Of a stretch of DNA of 64,000 nt, positions 8,282 to 16,493 are shown piece after piece. Source of the stretch: Bacteroidales bacterium (GTDB taxonomy: Bacteria > Planctomycetota > Planctomycetia > Gemmatales > Gemmataceae). Positions within the stretch are counted from its first letter, which is position 1. Every line of letters starts with the position of its first letter. The translations under genes and the position numbers were made by a program. The notes below the pieces were generated by a model. It searched no databases and had not been told where the DNA came from. It was given only the letters and a program-made list of their open reading frames with translations. The DNA lies in the NCBI GenBank assembly GCA_026931725.1, contig JAIXLE010000257.1:1-64000 (forward strand), written 5' to 3'.

Positions 8282-8414
8282 AACTGAATTTTGCCGCCGA
8301 TTCTTCCGGTGCGGCGACTACGATAGTGATGTCCGACGACCGGACGGCGAGTCACTTCCGACCGCGACCCCTGCCTTTCCAAGACGGGCTGGCGAAACCC
8401 CGAAAGGGTGTGTC

Positions 8415-8621
8415 ATGCCTCTGTTCGATCAGCGGCCCCGGCTCATGGGAGTCAGGGAAGCCGCAAACGTCCTGCACTGTTCCCCCGACACGGTTCGGCG
8501 TCTGGTAAGGGACGGCAAGCTTCCCCACGTCATCATCGGCAGGCGGATCATCCGCGTCAGTGAACAGGCGGTTACCGCTCTGGCCAACCCCGCCGCGAAG
8601 CCGGAAGGGGGTGCCGCGTGA
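8415..8621 (+). CDS. Excisionase/MerR-type HTH protein
   Basis: 68 aa, nearly all one HTH_17-type winged helix: LMGVREAANVLHCS (helix 2), PDTVRRLVRDGKLP (recognition helix) and the wing HVIIGRRIIRVSE. Family members act as excisionases (Xis) or small repressors on mobile elements, binding DNA next to integrase sites. It is the first gene after the iteron-like repeats, which are plausible targets (inference). Its TGA overlaps the GTG start of the next gene in GTGA, so the two are co-translated. Confidence 0.82.
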   Translation: MPLFDQRPRLMGVREAANVLHCSPDTVRRLVRDGKLPHVIIGRRIIRVSEQAVTALANPAAKPEGGAA

Positions 8622-9034
8622 ACCCGAACCCCTCTTCACCCAACCCCATCAACCCGTTCGCCGGAATCGAAGTGAAGGCGTCGGGAGCCGAACCCCTCCC
8701 GGTCGGTCCCTACGTCGCCGTGTTCCGTTCGCTGGAACCCTTCAGCAATGACAGGGTGAGCAACAAGCTTCGGTTCGTCTGGGAAGTGGCCACCGGGAAC
8801 CACAAAGGCAAGACGGCGTCGGCTCTCTGCGATCCGAACTTGACCCCGAACAGCCACGCCGGGCGGCTTATCGGCGGACTGGTGGGCCGCCCCCTACAGC
8901 CGGGGGAAGATGTCGCGGCTCTGTGGACGGCGGTTCAAGCGGCGGTCGGCAGAAGGTTCATGGTGACGGTCCAAAGCGGTCCCAAGAACGGCAAACCGAG
9001 TGTCCAAATGGTTTCGCTTCCGCCGGAAGACTGA
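8618..9034 (+). CDS. DUF669-like phage/plasmid protein (possible ssDNA-binding)
   Basis: 138 aa from a GTG start overlapping the stop of the HTH gene. The sequence VGPYVAVFRSLEPF, KLRFVWEVATG and KTASALCDPNLTP, followed by AVGRRFMVTVQSG, has the layout of DUF669-type proteins found beside phage replication genes, where a single-strand DNA-binding role is suspected. No catalytic residues are visible. Its position between an Xis-like gene and a prim-pol fits a replication accessory role. The family assignment is from memory of the pattern and is moderate. Confidence 0.5.
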   Translation: MNPNPSSPNPINPFAGIEVKASGAEPLPVGPYVAVFRSLEPFSNDRVSNKLRFVWEVATGNHKGKTASALCDPNLTPNSHAGRLIGGLVGRPLQPGEDVAALWTAVQAAVGRRFMVTVQSGPKNGKPSVQMVSLPPED

Positions 9035-9117
9035 CCGCGAAAAGCGAAGGGGGCCGGTATGACGCCTGACCCCCTTCGCCCCTCTTTACCCTAACCCCAG
9101 TTCCAGTGAGGTATTCT

Positions 9118-9876
9118 ATGGTAGCCGACGTGCTATCAAGTCTGAACGTGTATTCCGCTCTCGGATGGTCCCTTTTCCCGTGTGCCAGTTCCGACAAGCG
9201 TCCCTTGACCCCGCACGGTTTCAAGGACGCATCCGCCGACCCCGGTCAGTGGGAGCGATGGTATCACCAGCACCCCGGTTGCCTCTGGGGGACGCCGACA
9301 TCCTCATCCGAAGCCCGCGTGGACATCGACCCGCGTAATGGTGGGGAAGAATCTTGGGATGCCCTGATCCGTGAACATGGTGATCTTCCCCCGACGCCGA
9401 TGGTGGAGACGGGGAGCCGGGGACGCCATTACCTTCTCAAGTTCCCCGATGGCACCGCGTGTAGGAAGATCGGGCCGGGGATCGACCTGAAAGCTTCTGG
9501 GGGCTATGTCATCGTCCCCCCGTCTCGGTGTACCGACCCCAACCACGTTCAGCCGTATCGGTGGATGGTCAAGCCGTGGGAGGTAGAGGTAGCTACGGCT
9601 CCCGAATGGCTGGTGGAGTTGGCCAACAAGCCGAAGCCGAAGGGGGTGCCATCGGTGATGCCGTCCGGTTCCCGGTCGGGAACAGGGGTGGCGTCTGGGG
9701 TGGCACCCGCATCGGCGTCAGGATCGGCATGGGTAGTTGGCCACGATGCCGACTTGCGAACCCATCCGGGGGTGCCAGAGGGGAGCCGGCGCGTGACCCT
9801 CTGCCGTCTGGTGGGTGCCCATCTCGGGAGGGGTGATTCCCCGAAAGCCGTCCGGCTCTGGGAACGAACAGGGTGA
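9118..9876 (+). CDS. Bifunctional DNA primase/polymerase (prim-pol)
   Basis: 252 aa from the ATG at 9118 (GAGG site upstream; a GTG at 9106 is an alternative). The archaeo-eukaryotic primase-like fold of plasmid and phage prim-pols is recognisable: GWSLFPC near 16, the metal-binding DID near 69-71 in RVDIDPRNGG, the GSRGRHYLL segment with its His near 104, and GIDLKASGGYVIVPPS near 121-136 with the third acid. The C-terminus (SRRVTLCRLVGAHLGRG) is the start of a PriCT-like helical domain. It probably starts replication of the element. The next gene overlaps by 62 bp in another frame. Confidence 0.88.
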   Translation: MVADVLSSLNVYSALGWSLFPCASSDKRPLTPHGFKDASADPGQWERWYHQHPGCLWGTPTSSSEARVDIDPRNGGEESWDALIREHGDLPPTPMVETGSRGRHYLLKFPDGTACRKIGPGIDLKASGGYVIVPPSRCTDPNHVQPYRWMVKPWEVEVATAPEWLVELANKPKPKGVPSVMPSGSRSGTGVASGVAPASASGSAWVVGHDADLRTHPGVPEGSRRVTLCRLVGAHLGRGDSPKAVRLWERTG

Positions 9877-10990
9877 AGGTGAAGAGTGTTGTTCACCAGT
9901 GGCTGAATCCGATCCCTTTACCCTTCCTCGGGACGCCTACCACGGTTTGTTCGGGGAGATGCTGAAGGCCGTGGAGCCGGAAACGGAAGCCCACCCCGCA
10001 AGCATCCTGCTGTCCTGGCTGACCCTGTTCGGGTGTGCCGTAGGCCGGGCGGCATGGGTCACCGTGGGTGCTAGACGGCACTACCCGACCCTCTTCACCG
10101 GGATCGTAGGCCGTACCTCGGACGCCAAAGGGGACAGCTACAGCGTCGGCCTATACCCCTTCCGGCTCGCCGATCCCCTGTTCGCGTCTGCCTGCATTGC
10201 GAACGGCGTCGGCTCCGGGGAAGGGTTGGTGGAGAGGGTAGGGGATGAGCAGATTACCACCGACAAGAAAGGCGAGCCGTTGGTGATCCCCGGTGCCCTG
10301 GACAAGCGGCTTGTGGTACGGCTCTCGGAGCTATCCAGAGCCTTCCGGGTCGGGAGAAGGGATTCCAGCACCCTATCCGAGATGCTTCGGGAGGCGTGGG
10401 ACGGGGAGCCGATCAGCATCCCCAACCGCAAAGCCAACGCCCTTTGCGCAACGGGGTATTCCATCTCCGTTCTTGGGGACATCACCCCGGAGGTTCTGGG
10501 TAGGCTGTTGGCCACTGGGGGAGCCGGAACCGAAGGGGTGGACGGGTACGCCAATCGCTTCCTCTGGTGCCATATCCGCTCTCCCCGGTCCCTTCCAGGG
10601 GGTGGGAGTGTGGGTGTCCTTGACGCCTACGCCGACCGGCTCAAAGGGATCATGGCGAAGGCGAAGGGGGTGGGGGAGGTAAGGCGGGATGCCGACACCG
10701 AACGGCTCTGGCATGAGGTATACGGCTCCCTGAAGGCATCTGCCGATACCGTTCCCCACACGGATAGGGCACGCCCCTACGTCGTCCGGTTCTCCCTGCT
10801 GTACGCCCTGGCTGACGGGGAGAGGGTGATTCGGGAACCCCATCTCCGGGCGGCTCTCGCTGTGTGGGACTACTGTCGGGCCAGTGCGCAAAGGCTGTTC
10901 GCCCCCGCCTTCGGCGGCCGAACCCCTGTTGCTACCCCAGAGCCGACCCCCGATCCCCTCTGGCTGCAAGCCCTCACCCTGATCCAATAG
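9815..10990 (+). CDS. DUF3987-type replication protein, 3' end at IS junction
   Basis: Up to 391 aa; start uncertain (GTG at 9815, 9833 or 9899, none with a convincing ribosome site). It contains SILLSWLTLFGCAVGR, then GIVGRTSDAKGDSYS, which matches the divergent P-loop of DUF3987 proteins, followed by RLVVRLSELSRAF and LGDITPEVLGRLL. Such proteins are commonly fused to, or next to, prim-pols on plasmids and integrative elements and are thought to act as replicative ATPases. The gene stops five bases before the left inverted repeat of the IS, so the natural C-terminus is probably missing. Confidence 0.68.
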   Translation: MPISGGVIPRKPSGSGNEQGEGEECCSPVAESDPFTLPRDAYHGLFGEMLKAVEPETEAHPASILLSWLTLFGCAVGRAAWVTVGARRHYPTLFTGIVGRTSDAKGDSYSVGLYPFRLADPLFASACIANGVGSGEGLVERVGDEQITTDKKGEPLVIPGALDKRLVVRLSELSRAFRVGRRDSSTLSEMLREAWDGEPISIPNRKANALCATGYSISVLGDITPEVLGRLLATGGAGTEGVDGYANRFLWCHIRSPRSLPGGGSVGVLDAYADRLKGIMAKAKGVGEVRRDADTERLWHEVYGSLKASADTVPHTDRARPYVVRFSLLYALADGERVIREPHLRAALAVWDYCRASAQRLFAPAFGGRTPVATPEPTPDPLWLQALTLIQ

Positions 10991-10994
10991 ACTC

Positions 10995-11960
10995 GCTGCA
11001 CAAATAGGTTGCCGCGTGCGTATACTGCCAGCATGAGCCACTCCCAACGCCGGAAACGATCCCCGGCGACCTTCCGGCGGTTGACCGGAATCACCCCAGT
11101 CGCGTTCGCCCACCTGCTGGCCGAACTGGAACCGCGATACGCCGCCGCCGATGCCAAACGAAAGTCCCGCCCCGGACGCAAACGCAAGCCCGGCGCGGGA
11201 CGCAAACAGACCCTGTCTCTGGCCGACCGATTGCTCATGCTCCTGATTGACTATCGGACCGACACCACCCATGTCTTCCTCGGATTTTTGTTCGGAATTG
11301 ATGACTCGGCCGTGGGACGTAACATCAACCCGCTCCAACCACTTTTGGCTGGCATTTTCCGTATCCCCGAACGCAAGGCCAACCTGGAGCCTGAGGACAT
11401 TCAGGAACTCTTTTTCGATGCCACCGAACGTCCCATTTCTCGACCAAAACGCAAGCAAAAGCAGTATTACAGTGGGAAAAAGAAGCGGCACACGGTCAAG
11501 ACCCAGATCGTCGTGACACGCCGTCAAAAGTCCCCCGGTTCGTCCCATCCCCAGCGTGTACGGATCGCGGTCGTGTCCCCTACATTTACGGGGAAGACGC
11601 ATGACAAAAAGGTGTATGACCAGACCCGCATCGTGTGTCCACCGGGGGTACCGCGTACTGGGGACACGGGATATGTTGGGACATCATTGGAGACCCCGAC
11701 CAAACGTCCACCAAGGGGTCAATTGACGTCTCAGCAGAAGGCGGAGAATCGGCGATTGTCGCGTCGGCGGATTGTGGTCGAGCATGGGATTGGGAAGATG
11801 AAAATTTGGCGAATCGCGGCGGAGCGGTATCGAAATCCCCTCCGCCGCCACACCCTGATGATGAAGAATATTGCCGGGTTGCACAATCTGATGTTTGCCT
11901 GATCCATGATTGGGGAGGGGGGAGTTGCGTCCTGGTTGTCCCAATAACCTATTGTGCAGC
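10995..11960 (+). mobile_element. IS5-family-like insertion sequence
   Basis: About 966 bp bounded by imperfect inverted repeats GCTGCACAAATAGGTTG (left) and GCTGCACAATAGGTTATTG (right, other strand). It holds one full transposase gene. I find no target duplication: ACTC lies on the left and TGTC on the right. The right end abuts a truncated MITE-like repeat, and the left end abuts a truncated replication gene. This suggests deletion of flanking DNA next to the IS. Confidence 0.82.
11033..11902 (+). CDS. DDE transposase (DDE_Tnp_4 / IS5-like)
   Basis: 289 aa from the ATG at 11033. The N-terminal HTH-like part (residues 1-100) is basic and includes RRLTGITPVAFAHLLAELEPRY. The RNase H-fold DDE domain shows its first Asp in LFFDATERP, its second in TGDTGYVG and its Glu in RRRIVVEHGIGKMK. 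The sequence is complete with no stops or frameshifts, so it may still be active. The transposase fills most of the element; only about 58 bp on the right separates its stop from the terminal repeat. Confidence 0.93.
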   Translation: MSHSQRRKRSPATFRRLTGITPVAFAHLLAELEPRYAAADAKRKSRPGRKRKPGAGRKQTLSLADRLLMLLIDYRTDTTHVFLGFLFGIDDSAVGRNINPLQPLLAGIFRIPERKANLEPEDIQELFFDATERPISRPKRKQKQYYSGKKKRHTVKTQIVVTRRQKSPGSSHPQRVRIAVVSPTFTGKTHDKKVYDQTRIVCPPGVPRTGDTGYVGTSLETPTKRPPRGQLTSQQKAENRRLSRRRIVVEHGIGKMKIWRIAAERYRNPLRRHTLMMKNIAGLHNLMFA

Positions 11961-12110
11961 TGTCCAATTTTGAGAGGGAGGAACGGAACCGGAGAGGAAC
12001 ACAACCGGGGACTATCGTCCCCGGTTCAGTAGGACACTCCGAACCGGGGACGATAGTCCCCGGTTGTCCGACAAGTGTAGATTTTGAGACACCCACATCG
12101 GGTTTGTGTA
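11961..12110 (-). mobile_element. MITE-like repeat, copy B (truncated by IS)
   Basis: Inverted relative to copies A and C. Its intact end reads TACACAAACCCGATGTGGGT on the minus strand from 12110, next to TCA (plus-strand TGA at 12111-12113). It has both CCGGGGAC hairpins. The other end stops at CTGTCCAATTTTGAG, where copy C goes on to CACCCAGTGAGG; that terminus is replaced by the IS right end. Confidence 0.78.
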
Positions 12111-12131
12111 TGAGGATCACCTCCAGACTCG

Positions 12132-12362
12132 TCAGCAACGCCCTGCCCCACTTCTGTTCCAAACTCGACCATCGTCCAGATCCATCACCAGCGTTCGCAC
12201 GTGTCCCAAGGGGTTGTTCTTGACCTCCGCTTGCGCCGCCGCCACGTTGGCGAAGATGGCATCCGTTGAGGCTGTCTTGCGAGGGGGTTGGGTGTGGGGT
12301 TCGACCAGATCGCGGATGTCGGCGGCCAGTTGGGGGTTGGCCACCTCGGTGAATCCCAGGGT
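12132..12362 (-). pseudogene. Transposase remnant (ISAzo13/IS630-like)
   Basis: A minus-strand fragment reads GFTEVANPQLAADIRDLVEPHTQ and then TDAIFANVAAAQAEVKNNP. Both halves look like pieces of planctomycete ISAzo13-type transposases that are normally some 60 residues apart, so an internal deletion is likely. No DDE residues remain. Identification is by remembered pattern only. Confidence 0.4.
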
Positions 12363-12398
12363 ACATTACCATTTGCCGAAGGCCTGTGTTGCAGAAAC

Positions 12399-15300
12399 TC
12401 ACTCGATCGGTTTTTCCCAGTCGCGGAGTTGCCGTTTGAGTTCCTCAAACTCGACGATGTGCGTTGTCGGGAAGGGGAACTGGTCGGCCATGTCGCCGTC
12501 ACCTTCCGGGGCGTTCATGCGGACTCGGCGGAGTTCCTCTTCCAAACGACGCAGCCATGCGGGGACATCCAATCCGACCCCGGATGGTTGATCCGCGAGT
12601 GGCTGAATCGCGGCGGCGAGTCCCTGAAAGGCGGGGTTGCTCTCGTCCTGCCCATCACGGGCGGCATTGGCAGCCCAGGCGACCCGCGCACCGGCTTGGT
12701 CGATACGCAGCGGTTGGATAAAGCGTTCTTCGAGCCGATCCCGGATCGTGCGGAGCCGGATGCCGTGTTCGGCCTCACGGGAAGCGAGTTCCGTGAGCAG
12801 TTCTTCCGTGAGTTTCCCGGTTTTGCCAGCGATGAATTCCCGCCATTTCCCCGCGAGGCGATGGAAGCCTCTGCGGCAAAGCAGTTCGTGCGTCAAATTC
12901 ATGGGCCGCAGTCGCCAGGCGTACCGATCATATGTGACCTTCAACCGCAAGAAATCCAGCAGGATGTAGAGATTCTCTCCGTAGTCGGATTGCGTGGTCG
13001 TGGTGTTGTAGTCTCGGTATTCGTCATAGTGTTCAACCATGGCGTGCAAGACCGTTTCCAACTGCTGCACGGTTTCTGTTTTCGAGAGCTTGCCCGCCTC
13101 CCAGTCCGCGACGAGTTGCAAGGGGCTGTCCGCGTCGGATTGTTCGACTGCACGGTCCAGCCAGTGGGCGCACCCTTGGGCGAGAATCCCGCGGATGTTC
13201 GAGAGTGTCAGGAACCGCACCGTGAACAGGTCGCCGCCGTACTTGCGGATGAAGTCCCGTAAGCGGTTCCATTCCGGTTTGTCGAGGACCGTTTCCAGTG
13301 CGGATAGACGCAGACTTTGGCTATGTTCGAGCCAGAGCGAATGGAACGACTCCGCGACTTGCCGTAAGGCCGAGGCGAGCGGGCTATCTTCATCCGTGTC
13401 TTCGGCCCAGGTACGTGCGGATTCGAGGATGGCATCCACCACACCGAGGACCGCCGTGCGGAACAGTTGGTCGAATGAGCTGACCCGCCGCCCTTCGGGT
13501 GGGGGGTTGCGTTCCATGGCCCGTGCGATGCGTGTGAGTGTGAAAGTCTCCCGTAGCAAGCCGAGCCGGGGTAACCGGGTCAGCAGCGATTCGAGCATCT
13601 GCAACGCGGTCTGGGCACGCATTGCCGGGAGGGGCGCGCCGCCATCGGTCGGTGGGGACACCAACAACGGCTCATGCTGAAACAGAGCGATGAAGCCGGG
13701 GAGCAACTTGCGGGCCGTGGTGGAATCGCCGGAGGCGATGGCCCGTTCGAGTCGGATGGCCACGCCTTCCCACGGGGCGAGATCCACGGTCGGGCCGGTG
13801 GCCTGCGTTCCCGTCGCGGGTGGAATGCTAGGGGTTCTGGGTTGCTCCGTGGTTCCGGGCTGCTCCGTGGTTCCGGGTTGCTCCGTGGTTCCGGGAGTGA
13901 GTTCGGCCGACCGCACGAGGACCGCGGAGAGGGACCGCGCCGCCGCTGCCATTTCCACGGCTGTTTGTGTGACCAAGTCCAGGAGATGCCCTTTCACGGC
14001 CCGTCGTCGGTCGTATTCGATCACCCCTTCCAGTCCACCGATGGGATCGGGGATTTTGACCGCGTGCAGCCACTCGGCCAGCGTGCGTAATTGAGACAGA
14101 TTATTCCGAGCTGTCTTTAACCATTCGGAAAGAGCCATCGTGGACGCGGCATCGGATTGGGACCAGAGTTGCGGTTGTGCCGCCAATCGCCAGAGTCGGG
14201 CGACCGTGGCCAGGAACTGCAAACGGTTCTCGGTCGGGTCCGCGTCGGCATCGAGTGGGAACTCGCCGAAGTCCGCCGCGTGGTCGCCATCGGCCACGGA
14301 GCCTTCGGTTCCATCATCCGCGGAATCACGGAAGGTGACATTCTCGTAGGCCGAGGCAAATTCTGAGTCGGGCGAGGATTCTTCCTCTGCGAGGGCATCC
14401 GCGGATGGGGTCCGGTTCTGGTGCGTCTGACCGAGTTCGGGGACGTGCCAATTGTCATCAGCGTTGACTTCCAGTAGCTCGAAGAATCGACGAATCAAGC
14501 TCGGCTGATCCGTGGCGGGGACAGCGGTACTCGTGGTCACACCACGCAGCCAGCGGAAAGTGAGGCGGAAGAACGAGGCCGAAGAATCCTGCAGGGGCAC
14601 ATTGTCCGCATCGTCGAGCCAAGTGACGAGCAAGCCGAGTGCCGCCTTGTAGTCGGGTTGGTCCAGCAGGGCATCAATGACCTGGGCATACGCGGAAGGG
14701 GTGGTGAAGGCATCGCGGTGTTTCCGCCAGAAACCGGGGTCGGCGCTGCCCGCGTTCCGCCAGAGTGCGAGTGCCTGCGCGACATGTTCCGCGGCTTCGG
14801 CACGTTCCGCCCCGTTGACTTTGGGAAGATCGGTCACAGCCGTTGTGGCGAAGCGATCCCACCATGAGGCCAGTTTGGTCATGGCGTTCTGCACGCGATC
14901 CCGCATCGTGTGATCGGCACTGGCCGCGGCAACCGACAGGCATTGCGCGTAGGCATCGCATTGCCGACCGATCGTGAGGATCAATTCTTCCGCCCGCGGA
15001 TCGCGGACAGAGTCTTCCCGACCGGGGAAGGTCGGAAACAGCCCCTGATACCCCAGGATATTCCACGGGTCGATCAGTGCGCCGCACGCGATCCCACGGT
15101 GGAGCAGGTCTTCGGCCTCGGCAAGTCGCTGTGCGGAACGTGCGGGGTCGCCACTTTTTGCCGCGAAGCCCGCCTCGGTTTGCCGCACACGAATCTCGGT
15201 GCCGAATCGCACGGAAGGCGCGCTGATCCGCTGTGCCCGATCGCGGGCCGCCACCGGATAGCCCATCGCGGCATAAAAGATGCTCAGCCGGCGTTCTTGC

Positions 15301-16424
15301 AGATGCAAAGCCCGTTCCGAAGCAATCGCCGCGTTCAGGAATTGCCGAACTCCCGCGAACGGTTGTTTCCGCTTCTCGGCTTCCTGACGCAGTCGCACGC
15401 CGTGGGCACCGGACAACCCTTGTAGCAACTTCTGATAAAATTCGTCTCGATACCGAGCAATGCGGGTGACCAAATTGGCGAGCGTAACCGTCGAGTCGTA
15501 GCTGGTCGGCCCGGCTCCGCACATGCCCGCGCCCATCAACACGGTCCCGGCCAGGACCGCAGCGGCTTCCAGCAAGCGTTCCGGGTCGCCCGGTCGGCCA
15601 TCGGGTTCCCCTTGGGACCAACGGACCAACGCATCCAGCGTCGGTTGCCGGAGGACGAAACGCCGGTAGTACCCCGATCCGTCGATTCGGTGCGGATCCC
15701 ATTCGCCGAACAGCATACTGGGTCGCTTGCTGACGGGGTGGAAGTGATCGACGGCCCGTGGATCGAGCGCCAGTTCATCCATCTTTTCGTTGTCGAAGCT
15801 GGCTTGTCGGAGCAGTTGACCGTCGATGCGGGCCAGGAGATCCAAAGCCGGGCGTAGCACGTCCGCATACCGCCCCGGTGCCACGCCAACACCGCGAATG
15901 AATAACGGCACCGCCGCCACTTTTTCATGGGGGTAGTAGTCCGTTTGTGGCCGAGTTTCCAGCACGGCAATTGGGCGATAGCCGACATAATCATTCAACA
16001 ACGAGACGGAACGGTTGATTCCTTCCGTATCGGACCCGGCGGCTTCTGCCAGCGCGATTTCCGCACAGCGGGCCAGGAAGAAGCAGTTGAACAGGCAGGA
16101 ATCGGGTTGATGTGCCAGTAAGTCCACATGGTGTTGGCGATACGCGGCGGGAATATCGACGAACGCGGTTTGCACGATGGTGCGGGCGCGGGTCAGATCC
16201 CGAAACGCGGCGGAGTTCGATTGCTCCAACTGCGTCGCTTGCCGCTGTAGCCAAGTGGTCAGCGTCTGCCACGGTGCCGCATCCCCAGTTGGGAGCAAAT
16301 AACCGAAGACGTCCGCCAGGGCTTTGCGGAACTTGGGGTCCGGTCGACCATCGGAATAGTTTAAGTAACCGAGGATCGGCCGAGCATCATTCTGGCGATC
16401 GAGCGCGTTGAGCAAGTGTTCCAT
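12399..16424 (-). CDS. Large protein of unknown function, 1341 aa
   Basis: It starts MEHLLNALDRQNDARP and has no signal peptide or clear membrane segment, so it is probably cytoplasmic. Most of the sequence is Ala/Leu/Arg-rich helical repeats with TPR-like pairs (for example RLAEAEDLLHRGIACGALIDPWN and KAALGLLVTWLDDADNVP). Near residue 670-720 there is an acidic low-complexity stretch (EEESSPDSEF, DADADPTEN), and near 850-870 three PGTTEQ units. I recognise no enzyme motif. It may be a scaffold or a component of a planctomycete-specific complex. It is divergent from purN with about 70 bp between them and has no operon partner. Confidence 0.8.
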   Translation of the reverse strand: MEHLLNALDRQNDARPILGYLNYSDGRPDPKFRKALADVFGYLLPTGDAAPWQTLTTWLQRQATQLEQSNSAAFRDLTRARTIVQTAFVDIPAAYRQHHVDLLAHQPDSCLFNCFFLARCAEIALAEAAGSDTEGINRSVSLLNDYVGYRPIAVLETRPQTDYYPHEKVAAVPLFIRGVGVAPGRYADVLRPALDLLARIDGQLLRQASFDNEKMDELALDPRAVDHFHPVSKRPSMLFGEWDPHRIDGSGYYRRFVLRQPTLDALVRWSQGEPDGRPGDPERLLEAAAVLAGTVLMGAGMCGAGPTSYDSTVTLANLVTRIARYRDEFYQKLLQGLSGAHGVRLRQEAEKRKQPFAGVRQFLNAAIASERALHLQERRLSIFYAAMGYPVAARDRAQRISAPSVRFGTEIRVRQTEAGFAAKSGDPARSAQRLAEAEDLLHRGIACGALIDPWNILGYQGLFPTFPGREDSVRDPRAEELILTIGRQCDAYAQCLSVAAASADHTMRDRVQNAMTKLASWWDRFATTAVTDLPKVNGAERAEAAEHVAQALALWRNAGSADPGFWRKHRDAFTTPSAYAQVIDALLDQPDYKAALGLLVTWLDDADNVPLQDSSASFFRLTFRWLRGVTTSTAVPATDQPSLIRRFFELLEVNADDNWHVPELGQTHQNRTPSADALAEEESSPDSEFASAYENVTFRDSADDGTEGSVADGDHAADFGEFPLDADADPTENRLQFLATVARLWRLAAQPQLWSQSDAASTMALSEWLKTARNNLSQLRTLAEWLHAVKIPDPIGGLEGVIEYDRRRAVKGHLLDLVTQTAVEMAAAARSLSAVLVRSAELTPGTTEQPGTTEQPGTTEQPRTPSIPPATGTQATGPTVDLAPWEGVAIRLERAIASGDSTTARKLLPGFIALFQHEPLLVSPPTDGGAPLPAMRAQTALQMLESLLTRLPRLGLLRETFTLTRIARAMERNPPPEGRRVSSFDQLFRTAVLGVVDAILESARTWAEDTDEDSPLASALRQVAESFHSLWLEHSQSLRLSALETVLDKPEWNRLRDFIRKYGGDLFTVRFLTLSNIRGILAQGCAHWLDRAVEQSDADSPLQLVADWEAGKLSKTETVQQLETVLHAMVEHYDEYRDYNTTTTQSDYGENLYILLDFLRLKVTYDRYAWRLRPMNLTHELLCRRGFHRLAGKWREFIAGKTGKLTEELLTELASREAEHGIRLRTIRDRLEERFIQPLRIDQAGARVAWAANAARDGQDESNPAFQGLAAAIQPLADQPSGVGLDVPAWLRRLEEELRRVRMNAPEGDGDMADQFPFPTTHIVEFEELKRQLRDWEKPIE
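13841..13894 (-). repeat. Three 18-bp tandem repeats
   Basis: Units GTTGCTCCGTGGTTCCGG at 13841-13858, 13859-13876 (one base changed) and 13877-13894 encode PGTTEQ three times inside the 1341-aa protein. Confidence 0.9.
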
Positions 16425-16493
16425 CGTCCGTTATCCGTCCTCGTAACTCGGCTTCCGACAGTTTCATTGTCCCTGATGCAGGGAATTTGGACA

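Noticed and set aside
10373-11602. A 409-codon minus-strand frame spanning the DUF3987 gene and the IS
   Set aside because: It crosses the IS boundary and is antisense to two recognisable genes, so it cannot be one natural gene.
13841-13894. A CRISPR-like array
   Set aside because: The units are in-frame 18-bp repeats within a coding region without spacers. No CRISPR array or cas gene was seen anywhere in the window.
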